From: Thalassiosira profunda
Taxonomy: Eukaryota > Bacillariophyta > Thalassiosirophyceae > Thalassiosirales > Thalassiosiraceae
NCBI GenBank assembly: GCA_036939355.1
Contig: JALLAP010000205.1
Coordinates: 1 to 19,885 of the forward strand
Direction: 5' to 3'
Length of the DNA: 19,885 nt
Positions 10,000 through 17,424 of the stretch are shown piece by piece. The notes beneath the pieces are model-generated. The model was not told the DNA's origin. It did no database searches and saw nothing but the letters and a program-made list of their open reading frames with translations. The translations under genes and the position numbers were made by a program. Positions within the stretch are counted from its first letter, which is position 1; each line of letters opens with the position of its first letter.

Positions 10000-11178
10000 T
10001 CACTCTAATTGCCTCCTCATGTCGTTAACCTCTTTCCTTAGATCACGCACTTCATTGGCTAGCTGCTTCATGCCCTCGGCCAAGATTGGAGCGAAACGGG
10101 CGTACTGGAGGCCCTTGAAGTCTGCTTCATCGGTAGAAACCAGCTCTGGAAACAGCAGCTCTACGTCCTGAGCGACGAAACCGAGCTGTCGATCGCGGGC
10201 CACTTCCTTGCCACTCAGGCTTCCCAGCCGGCCACGACCTTCTGTGTTCGACAAATCGAGCTCGTACGAGACGCCGTCTAGCTGGAGGATTCTCTCCAGC
10301 ACGTCAGAGCTGTCCATCCTTTCGATATTCTTCTTGTAGCGAGCGTCGCTGATATCAACGTAGGGTCCCGCTCCGAGCACGCTGCCATCGACCGTAAGAG
10401 ATCCATCGAGATAGGTTTCGCCGACGACGTGAAGGCCAGCGCCCAACTGCAACTTCCCACTCGTGTCCTGTTTGAGGGCTGACGCGCTCTCGATGGTCCC
10501 GCCCTCGCCTACGATGAGCAACGAGCCCACGGCTTGGACAGAATCGAAGCCCGAGATGGCCAGCGAAGCCAGCTTGACGTCGCCCAGATTGAGCCCGGTG
10601 GCGGTGACGTTGCGCAGGACCGAGTTCTCGATGACTCCCTCCTGGAAAATCAACTGGCGAAGGGTAGTGTTGGCCTCGATGTTTGCGTTCTTGAGTGTGT
10701 GCGAGGTGAAGTCAACGTCGGATCTAATCTCCAATCCGTCCTTGGAGTGGGACGACAGGCCTGGCAGCTTCAGCAGCTGCTTTTCCGCGTCCCAAGAGAG
10801 AAGGCGTGTCGTGTCGATGCTCCCGTCGGTGTCAACGACGGCGATGCCCCGCCCATTCTTATGGGAACGCAAAGTCAGGCGATCCACAGCAAGATGTTTG
10901 AGGCCCTCGACGGACGAGTCTACAATGTGAGCGTTCCTGATCTCGCGTCCCCGGAATTCGAGGCTGTCGCCCGCAAACGAGCTCGCCGCGAAGTTGTCGG
11001 TGGTGAGAGTCCTCGTCGTGGGGTTGACACTGAGAAAACGATAGCTGTCGAGGCCGCCCGATGGCGACACGAAAACGATTTGATCCTGCTCGTCCTCCCG
11101 GAAGGGCGTCTCCTCCTTGGCATGGGAGGCCGAGAGCAAGGCGGCGAGACAGAGAAGGAGCGGTAGTCGAGGTAGCAT
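10000..11178 (-). CDS. Secreted protein with C-terminal peptidase S74 (intramolecular chaperone) domain
   Basis: 392 aa from the ATG at 11178; the upstream extension begins with TTG and is ignored. Residues 1-20 (MLPRLPLLLCLAALLSASHA) form a signal peptide. Residues about 70-270 have repeated short strands such as EIRNAHIVDSSVEG, TLKNANIEANTTL and ENSVLRNVTATGLNLG, resembling the beta-helical shafts of phage tail fibres. The C-terminal 116 residues are the S74 domain (chaperone of endosialidase, also in the MYRF transcription factors): SDARYKKNIE at the start, then RQLGFVAQDVELLFPELV, GLQYARFAPILAEGMKQL and a coiled coil. The Ser-Lys dyad known from the family (S-D-x-R-x-K) is intact at S277 and K282, so trimerisation followed by self-cleavage before S277 is predicted. 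Function in the cell is unknown; a surface or extracellular trimer is the simplest inference. Confidence 0.88.
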   Translation of the reverse strand: MLPRLPLLLCLAALLSASHAKEETPFREDEQDQIVFVSPSGGLDSYRFLSVNPTTRTLTTDNFAASSFAGDSLEFRGREIRNAHIVDSSVEGLKHLAVDRLTLRSHKNGRGIAVVDTDGSIDTTRLLSWDAEKQLLKLPGLSSHSKDGLEIRSDVDFTSHTLKNANIEANTTLRQLIFQEGVIENSVLRNVTATGLNLGDVKLASLAISGFDSVQAVGSLLIVGEGGTIESASALKQDTSGKLQLGAGLHVVGETYLDGSLTVDGSVLGAGPYVDISDARYKKNIERMDSSDVLERILQLDGVSYELDLSNTEGRGRLGSLSGKEVARDRQLGFVAQDVELLFPELVSTDEADFKGLQYARFAPILAEGMKQLANEVRDLRKEVNDMRRQLE

Positions 11179-11242
11179 CGTTTGTTGGTCGGGGGGCGTC
11201 CTGTCGAATTCTGTTGCTTCCACTCGCTGGATTTCGATTTTG

Positions 11243-11364
11243 TTTGAAAATCTGAATTTCAAACTTCAAATCGAACTTTTGAGTCAAATTTTCAAACAGA
11301 TTCAAATCACCGTTTGAAATTTCGAAGGAGGTGAGTTTTTTCAAACATTCAAATTGAATTTGAA
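11243..11364. repeat. Cluster of nine TTCAAA/TTTGAA hexamers
   Basis: TTCAAA occurs at 11258, 11265, 11291, 11301, 11340 and 11348, and its reverse complement TTTGAA at 11243, 11313 and 11359. That is nine copies in 122 bp, in an AT-rich island within GC-rich flanks. The block sits 65-186 bp upstream of the S74 gene start codon, so binding sites or a promoter element are plausible. A simple low-complexity origin is also possible. Confidence 0.75.
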
Positions 11365-11415
11365 TCCTCGAGCTGAGCTCCCGGGTTGTAGTAATTCACC
11401 GCAGCCCTGTATATG

Positions 11416-11435
11416 GAGCCAATAGTAATTGGCTC
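11416..11435. promoter_or_regulatory. Perfect inverted repeat with paired CCAAT boxes
   Basis: GAGCCAAT (11416-11423), a 4-base spacer agta, then ATTGGCTC (11428-11435): an 8-bp perfect stem. Each arm contains a CCAAT pentamer, one on each strand. It is about 240 bp upstream of the S74 gene start and 79 bp before the small ORF at 11514. CCAAT is the NF-Y core in many eukaryotes; activity here is inference. Confidence 0.45.
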
Positions 11436-11513
11436 GCCTAGCCTTAACCAGGACTGTCCGAGGGGTACATAGTTTGAGGTCTAGGCGAGGGTACCTCGTC
11501 ACACGATCTCGCC

Positions 11514-11687
11514 ATGAGGATGAAATTGGTCACAGAGCAGTTGATGGCGGTTAATTGGGCTGAAGATTCAAGAGCCGTTCGAGTGGAGGTTGGAAACTTC
11601 CATCTCCTCGAAGACGAAGAGACGACTTTTATGTGCGAGCATTTCTTTCTAGATGGCGACGTTGGGACTGCTGGGGAGCCATTGTAG
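11514..11687 (+). CDS. Possible small ORF, 57 codons
   Basis: ATG at 11514 to TAG at 11685-11687. The predicted peptide begins MRMKLVTEQLMAVNWAEDSR and ends GDVGTAGEPL. It is acidic, with a balanced composition and no low-complexity run, which looks more like coding sequence than a random frame. I recognise no family. It could instead be the last exon of a longer transcript or a gene remnant. An ORF in the opposite direction over the same bases starts with TTG and is less attractive. Confidence 0.3.
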   Translation: MRMKLVTEQLMAVNWAEDSRAVRVEVGNFHLLEDEETTFMCEHFFLDGDVGTAGEPL

Positions 11688-11837
11688 CTTCTTGCTTTGC
11701 ATTTTTGCTCATGGCAAGTCTCCTTCACATGAGAATACGGCGTGCAGAAGAAACGTGCTGAAAATGAAAAGAGAAATTGTACCATAACTAACACAACCAA
11801 AGCGCCTAACACCAATCCTGCTTCCTGTGTTCTCTCC

Positions 11838-12856
11838 TCAATTGCTCATATTGTGCTCCACGGAGTCCACATCATCCAACTCTTCCAGCGCGTCGATTAT
11901 GACCATATTCTTTTCAAAGTCTTCCTCGCTGCATTCCACCGGCGCCTTGCTCACGTGCGACAGGCTCATTTTTACGCCCTCCTCGAACCCGAGCGATTTG
12001 ACAGCCTCGAACATTGCCGCTGTCTCTTTCGGATCCGTGTACACGATGCTCGTGCCCTCCTCGTCGCCATCGACCAATTCCATGTCGTCCACGTCGTTGT
12101 CGATGGCCGCCATCAACAGCTCTTCCTCGTCCACCTTGGCCGGGATCTCGACCTTTCCTTTGAGATCGTACATGAACAGCACCGAGCCGGACTCCGCGAT
12201 CTTTCCATTGTTTTTGTTGATTGCACTCTTCACATCGGCCGTGGATCGGTTCGGGTTGTCGGAAAGAACGTTGACAATGAGAGATGCACCTCCAGCTCCA
12301 TACGCCTCGAACGTCGACTCCGAAAAGTCGCCGGCGTCCTTTTCCGTGGCGCGCTTGATCGCCCGGTTGATGTTCTGTGGAAGTTGCAATTGATGAGGGT
12401 GAGCATATGATGTGTATCAATGCACCAAAATCAGTCCTTGCAAAAGATCCTGACAATCGCCGCAAGATAGCGAGCAGCTGCCTTGCTCCCTTTCAGCACA
12501 GAACTCACATCCACGGGAACGCTGTTGTTCTTCGCCGCCTTGATCAGCTCTCCCAGCTGGCGGTTGGCCGACGGGTCCGGCGACCCGCCCTGCTTCACGG
12601 CCATGATGATCTTCTTCCCGTAGTACGCGTTGACCTTCGCCTTCTTCGCGTCGGTCTTGCCCTTCGTCGCGGCGCGGACGGCGGCGGCGCGGCCCATCGA
12701 GAGGGCGGTGGAAGCACGTGCGTCATCGTCAATTGAGGGATGCGTGGGCGAGCACGGCGTTGGCCACCGCGAGGCGGTGGATGGCCGTGGCACGGTGAAG
12801 GCCGACGCTCCCGTGAGGAGGAGGGCCGCGGCCACGCTGGTAATGGCGCACTTCAT
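11838..12856 (-). CDS. Plastid-targeted YebC/TACO1-family protein, 2 exons
   Basis: YebC/PmpR/TACO1 proteins act in bacterial transcription or translation and as organellar translation factors. Exon 1 is 12856-12509 and exon 2 is 12374-11838 (stop TGA); the 134-bp intron 12508-12375 is phase 0 with donor GTGAGT and acceptor CAG. Total 294 aa. Residues 1-19 are a signal peptide ending GASA, followed by F20: the ASA|F site of bipartite plastid presequences in red-lineage secondary algae. The mature part begins near M54 with MGRAAAVRAATKGKTDAKKA, which resembles the plant/algal form rather than the bacterial MAGHSKW form. Then AVKQGGSPDPSANRQL, D116|NINRAIKRA across the splice, YGAGGASLIVNVLSDNPNRS and GSVLFMYDLKGKV. 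The acidic C-terminal domain ends HNMSN. Plastid location is inferred from the presequence; role follows the family. Confidence 0.9.
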
Positions 12857-13152
12857 CGTTCCTCGTCGCGCTAGGCCGGCTGACTTGTCTGGCGGCGGCG
12901 GAAAAGTGGGATGGGGGTGACGGTGGAGGCGGCGCGAGTCCCTCCGTCCTTCCCGTGTTGGTGGTACTTTTCCTGAGAGCCGCAGAGAAGCCCTCGCCGC
13001 ACCTCGACCCTCCCGGCGGCCCCTCTGTTGGGAGAGGAGCCCTGCTATCGACCAAGCGACGGCCCACAACATCGATTGCAAGCGCTTGATTCATTCGTTC
13101 ATCCCACTTTCCTTTTGGTGCATTCACTTCTTCGTTGTTGCAAGTTGCAATC
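12857..13152. promoter_or_regulatory. Divergent promoter region, 296 bp
   Basis: Separates the start codons of the YebC-type gene (-) and the sorting nexin gene (+). GC-rich near the YebC side and more T-rich (TTCATTCGTTCATCCCAC) next to the nexin start. No clear TATA box is visible. Confidence 0.45.
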
Positions 13153-14868
13153 ATGAGCACCGAAGAGGAGATCCTCACGAGCACCAGCGGCGCTGCCGCC
13201 CCGGGCGAAGCCACCAGCGATGTCGACGCCGCCCAGCCTAATGTCACCGCCGCCGATGAGATGCCCGCCACTCTGCAACCTCGTCTGCACGTCCATCAGG
13301 ACAGCGTGGCATACATCACCGTCTCCGACCCGGTGCAGCATTCGGAAGGCCTCAAGGGCAAATTCACAGCGTACCGCGTCGCGTATGACCCGCCGCCTCC
13401 CGCGGCCGATGCCGACGCCACTGGCGCCAAGCAGGCGCTCCTTCCCTACGCCACGTCGGTCAACCGCCGCTACTCCGACTTCTCGTGGCTCTTCGACCAC
13501 CTCCACAAGGAGCGTCCCGGCGCCATCGTGCCCCCTCTTCCGGAAAAGCAGCAGGTGTCGCGCTTCTCGGACGATTTCATCGAGGAGCGGAGGTTCCACC
13601 TTGAGATCTTCTTACGGCGCGTGGTGTGCAATCCCGAGTTGAAGGACACCGAGTGCCTGCTGGTGTTTTTGGGCGGGGGCGATGCCGAGTTCAAGAAGGC
13701 GAAGAAGGATGGGAGCTTTGGGACGGGGAGTGCCACTTCCAACGCCGACGCGGCCGTCTCCCAAACAATGAGCGACGAGTACAATGATGGAATCGAAATG
13801 AGGGACGACCATCACCACGAGCACACGTTGGTGGACAAGGGGAAGGATTTTGCGTCGCATAAAAAGAAAGGCCTGAAGAAGTGGCTCAAGGAAAAGAAGA
13901 CGAACTTCAAAGGCACTCTTGTGCGATCGCCGGAGGATCCCATCTTCGAGGAAGTGGCGCACTTTGTTTCGGCGTTGGAGGCAGGGCTCAAACGCGTCGA
14001 GGCACAGGCGTCTGCGATGGTCAAGCGAGACAAGGAGGTGTCTGCCTCCTTGTTGGAGTTTGGTTTGGGATGCGAAGCCATCGCCCACGTCGAGGACGAG
14101 ATCAATGGTACGGGCGTGGAAGACGTCGCAGGCTCCAGCGGCATTGGCCAGACGTTTCGTATGGTAGGAAAAACTGCCGATGCCGTTTCGGCCATCAGCT
14201 CGGAACATCACCTTCGCGAGCTGGGATGCTTCGCGGAGCCGCTGCGCGATCACCTGAAGATGGTCCACTCCGTGAAGGTGGCCCTCTCGAAGCGACAAAA
14301 CCGTCGCATCACGTACAGCACGTGCTTGAACGCTGTCGACTCGAAGAAAGAAAGCTTGCACAAGTACCGCATAACGCCGGGGCAGGAGGGGAAGGCGTTT
14401 GGCGTCGAGTCGTCGCTCTCTCGGGCCGAGTCGTCGTTGTTGGTGGCGCAGGCCAACTACCAGGAGGTATCGGCCCGCGTGTTGAGGGAGGTCGATCGGT
14501 TCAGGAAGGAGAACGCCGTGGCCATGTACGCGACGATGGTCGAGTTTGCGCGGGCGCAGAAGGAGCAAAGCGAAAAGCTGAGCGAGGCGTGGGCGGCACT
14601 CTTGCCGCAGGTGGAATCGGTGGATGCTACCAAATGTAATGGGAGCTCCTTCGCTCAGACTGCGGCGGCGTTGAAGGACGGAAGCAGAACCAACGTTGTA
14701 GCGGGAGCCGGCGGGTCTGTGGAAGCGGTCGCTGCTCAGGTTGACAATATGGCAATGCCGTCGTATCCTCCGCCACCGGAACCAGCAAGCGCTCAAGGCG
14801 CGGGAAACATGGAGTCGTCGATGCTGAATGGAGCCGTTCGCTACCGTGACCCGTTGCCCGAAGAGTAG
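13153..14868 (+). CDS. PX-BAR sorting nexin (SNX1/Vps5-like)
   Basis: Sorting nexins bind endosomal phosphoinositides through the PX domain and curve membranes through the BAR (Vps5) domain, often with retromer. 571 aa from the ATG at 13153; the upstream extension starts with TTG. Order: acidic, Ala-rich tail 1-45; PX domain about 46-175 with the lipid-binding RRYSDF (R105-F110), proline loop IVPPLPEKQ and FIEERRFHLEIFLRRVV; a charged linker (about 180-260) with a Lys-rich run HKKKGLKKWLKEKK; BAR/Vps5 domain about 265-510 (FEEVAHFVSALEAGLKRVEA through AKYR-type helices to VEFARAQKEQSEKLSEAW); and a Pro/Ala-rich C terminus. The PX domain carries a Pro/Ala insertion between strands (DPPPPAADADATGAK). 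One exon. The subfamily (SNX1/2 versus SNX4/7/30) cannot be fixed by eye. Confidence 0.9.
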   Translation: MSTEEEILTSTSGAAAPGEATSDVDAAQPNVTAADEMPATLQPRLHVHQDSVAYITVSDPVQHSEGLKGKFTAYRVAYDPPPPAADADATGAKQALLPYATSVNRRYSDFSWLFDHLHKERPGAIVPPLPEKQQVSRFSDDFIEERRFHLEIFLRRVVCNPELKDTECLLVFLGGGDAEFKKAKKDGSFGTGSATSNADAAVSQTMSDEYNDGIEMRDDHHHEHTLVDKGKDFASHKKKGLKKWLKEKKTNFKGTLVRSPEDPIFEEVAHFVSALEAGLKRVEAQASAMVKRDKEVSASLLEFGLGCEAIAHVEDEINGTGVEDVAGSSGIGQTFRMVGKTADAVSAISSEHHLRELGCFAEPLRDHLKMVHSVKVALSKRQNRRITYSTCLNAVDSKKESLHKYRITPGQEGKAFGVESSLSRAESSLLVAQANYQEVSARVLREVDRFRKENAVAMYATMVEFARAQKEQSEKLSEAWAALLPQVESVDATKCNGSSFAQTAAALKDGSRTNVVAGAGGSVEAVAAQVDNMAMPSYPPPPEPASAQGAGNMESSMLNGAVRYRDPLPEE

Positions 14869-15087
14869 TGTGAAATACCTCTGAATGTGAGATAGTAGTC
14901 ATGTCCATTTAGATAGTCATACCCAGCTTCGCTCGATCAGCTCCCACCCGACCACAATCAGAAGCATCCTGTCCTCTCTCCCTTTTAGGGGTAGCGATGG
15001 TACGTAAAATAGCTAACGATCGGGCGTCCGTCCGTCCCTGTCCCTGTTCTTCCTCTTTGCTCCGCCAAAGCGCCGGCAACTGCTACC

Positions 15088-16136
15088 ATGCCGCTCCTCA
15101 CGCCCTATGATGACGACGGCACCGTCGTCGCGTCCCAGCTCCTCCTCGTTGCGGCACTAGTCGCGATAGCCGTCGCCACAGCAGTCCTAATTTACCGCAT
15201 CGTCTTCCCGAGGGTCCTTTCGCATCCCTGGACGATGCCCGCGAAGGGCACGCCGCGTCGAGCGATCGAGGAAACGACGACCGTCGTCTTTGCCGGATCG
15301 TTCAATCCGCCGCACCGGGGACATCTGTCGATGATCCGATACCTGTCCGAGAGGTGAGGATTTCCAACTCTCCGTCTTTGGCGTGCACATCACATGTCAA
15401 ACGAACGAGCATCTCATCGAGCAATTGACATGAATCCTAATTGCATCAACCTCGAACCCTCTCTTTGCTATGCAGATACGGCCGAGTAATATGCTGCATC
15501 GGCGTGAACCCCAATAAAACGTACGACGTCACGCCGCAGACGCGCTCGCAGATACTGCGGAAGATGCTCGGCGGAAGCGACGACGGAAATGGAACGGGAT
15601 GCAAAAACGTGCAGGTGGAAGGTAAGTGAAAGTTCTGCCTAGATACTCGTACCCGCAACGATACTAAGCAGGACCCTTTTCTTATCGTTTGCATCGATGC
15701 ACCCATCTCGCTGGATATCCAGTGGTGGAAGGATACATCTGGAGATACGCCCGGACCCAAAACGCAACTCTCTTCTTTCGCGGGATACGCACGTGGGCCG
15801 CGGACGGGCCAGAGGAACGACATCTGCAAATACTCAACACGTGGGGACCGCTACTGTACGGGCCGCTGGTGTGGCCGCTGCGAACAATATTCCTGGAGGG
15901 CGATCCCCGGTATCTGGACGTGAGCTCGACGGTGGTGAGGCAAATATGCGCTGAAATGAAAGAGGCGAAGGAAAGACGANCGGTATCTGGACGTGAGCTC
16001 GACGGTGGTGAGGCAAATATGCGCTGAAATGAAAGAGGCGAAGGAAAGACGACGGTCGGCATCAGTTGGCGGCGAGAGGCTATTGAGGCTGATACCGCCA
16101 TCGGTCATCGAGAGTGTCGTGGAGGCTTATGGATAG
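15088..16136 (+). CDS. CoaD-type phosphopantetheine adenylyltransferase, membrane-anchored, 3 exons
   Basis: Bacterial-type PPAT joins 4'-phosphopantetheine and ATP to give dephospho-CoA. Exons are 15088-15353, 15476-15621 and 15723-16136; introns 15354-15475 (122 bp, phase 2) and 15622-15722 (101 bp, phase 1), both GT-AG. The third exon contains the 72-bp duplication and N at 15908-16052. As given, the frame stops early at 16025-16027; with one copy and the N removed, the total is 753 nt, exactly 251 codons, ending LIPPSVIESVVEAYG. Features: membrane helix about 17-37 (LLLVAALVAIAVATAVLIY); the nucleotidyltransferase motif FNPPHRGHL with H76-x-G-H79; VNPNKTYDVTPQTR; the RGIRTWAADG motif in the place of CoaD's RGLR; and the VSSTVVRQI motif. 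The ending matches CoaD rather than NMNAT. Family confidence is good; substrate is inferred from similarity. Confidence 0.85.
15908..16052. repeat. 72-bp direct repeat around a single N, breaking the CoaD-type gene
   Basis: 15908-15979 and 15981-16052 are identical, with N at 15980. Inside exon 3 of the adenylyltransferase gene. Keeping both copies leads to an early stop; deleting one copy and the N gives an in-frame and family-like C terminus. This strongly supports an unmerged contig overlap rather than a biological repeat. Confidence 0.95.
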
Positions 16137-16454
16137 CAAATGCATCTATTATTCCGTGAGATCCCTTTACTGCATTCCCCGGCTGCCGACTGCTCACAAC
16201 AACAACGAACCTGCCCATCGAGTAATGCCAAGCTGATTGTTGTATGCATATCATTCTTATCACACTGGAACGAGCTGCCAAAAACAGACGCAGGGCAACA
16301 CCCAACGCCAAAAGAGCTCGACTCCTCTTGGCATGCACCTTCCTCATCCTCATCATCCCGGAAGACGGCAGGAATGCTATGTATTCTACGAGACGTAATA
16401 GATCTTCAATAATGGGGGGGTTGTATGTTCTTTCGTTACTGTCTAGCCACTCCC
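16137..16454. other. Convergent 3' intergenic region, 318 bp
   Basis: Lies between the stop of the CoaD-type gene (+) and the stop of eS24 (-), so it should contain both 3' UTRs. There is a G7 run at about 16413-16419. No RNA gene or further coding sequence is apparent. Confidence 0.4.
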
Positions 16455-16959
16455 TTAATCGCTCTGGGCGGCACGCTTCGCCTTGTGCTTGGCGATGGAG
16501 GCGCCCGTACCGCGGACCTTCTTGCCCTTGTTCTTCGCCTCCTTGATGGCCTTGCGGCTCTTCTCCACCCGCTCCCCGAGTCCCTGCCGGACGAGGCGGT
16601 GCTTCGGCTCGAACTTCATGAGGGCGTCCTCGTTGTCGTAGATGACGCAGAAGCCGGTGGACTTCCCGCCGCCGAACTTGGTCCGGAAGCCGAAGAGGAC
16701 GACGAGCTTGGCGTCGGACTTGTGCATGCCGCCGATGACCTCCTGGAGCTCGGACTTGGCGACGTTGGCGCGGCCGGGGTGGATGATGTCGACGATCATC
16801 TGCAAGGTTGGAAGGGAAAGAAGGGATAAGATTTGCAAAGAGAGGACATCAAACGACGCGTTGCAGCAAAGTGTATCCTCCTCGACGCACCTGCCTCCTC
16901 GAAAGAAGAGGGTTCTTCATGAATTTACGCGTCTTGACGACGACACTCTGATCGCTCAT
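16455..16959 (-). CDS. RPS24: 40S ribosomal protein eS24, 2 exons
   Basis: Small-subunit cytosolic ribosomal protein. Exon 1 is 16959-16891 (23 codons, [20 protein letters not shown] then RRQ) and exon 2 is 16799-16455 (stop TAA). The 91-bp intron 16890-16800 is phase 0, donor GTGCGT, acceptor CAG. The 137-aa product matches eS24 throughout: [72 protein letters not shown] and the basic tail [18 protein letters not shown]. Length is usual for the family. Exon 2 also opens with an ATG, but starting there would lose the conserved TRKFM segment, so the two-exon model is right. Confidence 0.96.
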
Positions 16960-17424
16960 GGTGATGGTTGTGTTGGAGGGATGTGGAGGGGTGGACGACG
17001 TCCTTGGCGGCAGCAGGTAGGGGCTGGCGGGGGTCGGGTGCTGTGAACGAAAGTGAAGAAGTGGGGTGGGCGGCTGGGGCTGGAGGATGGAGGAGGCGCA
17101 AATGGGCTCATAACCCAGAGTAAACCGGTAAAATATCGCTAGACCTACCATACTATGTACGACGTATTGTTAGCTACTCCGCTAGCGACCCCACCTGCGA
17201 CAACGACAACCCCCCAAAACGAAAGAGCCGGCGGCAAAAGCAAGCCAAACGAGGCGGAGCGCGGGAGGCGGAAGCGGAAGGCCGAGGGAGGCGGCAGCCG
17301 AGCAGGGACGCAGGTGACGGGGGGCGAGGGTGGGAGTGGTGAGCCGGGCAACATAGACGGATTGACTCGTTCCTGAACCAGACCTGACGGCAACTGGCTG
17401 GTGGTGCACCTTTTCACCACCACT
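16960..17424. promoter_or_regulatory. Divergent promoter region, 465 bp, with an upstream ORF
   Basis: Shared upstream region of eS24 (-) and the fidgetin-like gene (+). On the plus strand an ATG at 17155 opens a 73-codon Lys/Gly-rich frame ending at 17376, 48 bp before the ATPase start; if transcribed it would be an upstream ORF. A short inverted motif, GCTACTCCGCTAGC, lies near 17172-17185. I see no definite TATA box. Confidence 0.45.

Larger units (their letters stand above)
11179..11837. promoter_or_regulatory. 659-bp intergenic region upstream of the S74 gene
   Basis: Holds the 5' region of the S74 gene (-) and the 3' end of the YebC gene (-). Notable content: an AT-rich block of TTCAAA/TTTGAA hexamers (11243-11364), a CCAAT-containing hairpin (11416-11435) and a short ATG ORF on the plus strand (11514-11687). 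The rest shows no RNA gene or conserved motif that I can recognise. Confidence 0.5.

Noticed and set aside
10534..11166. Plus-strand frame of 210 codons
   Set aside because: Antisense to the S74 gene, which has a signal peptide and a recognised domain.
11366..11513. Possible tRNA or other structured RNA around the hairpin
   Set aside because: The stem is a lone 8-bp hairpin; no cloverleaf arms, anticodon stem or TTCRA box could be found.
11444..11815. Minus-strand frame of 123 codons with a hydrophobic beginning
   Set aside because: Starts with TTG and shows no domain; the hydrophobic start alone is weak evidence. The plus-strand 57-codon frame inside it looks more natural.
13612..14796. 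Minus-strand frame of 394 codons, His/Arg/Leu-rich
   Set aside because: Antisense to the sorting nexin gene, an effect of GC-rich codon usage.
15088..16136. Assignment as nicotinamide-nucleotide adenylyltransferase
   Set aside because: The HxGH motif is shared, but the RGIR, VSSTVVR and IPPSVIESV segments match the CoaD type better.
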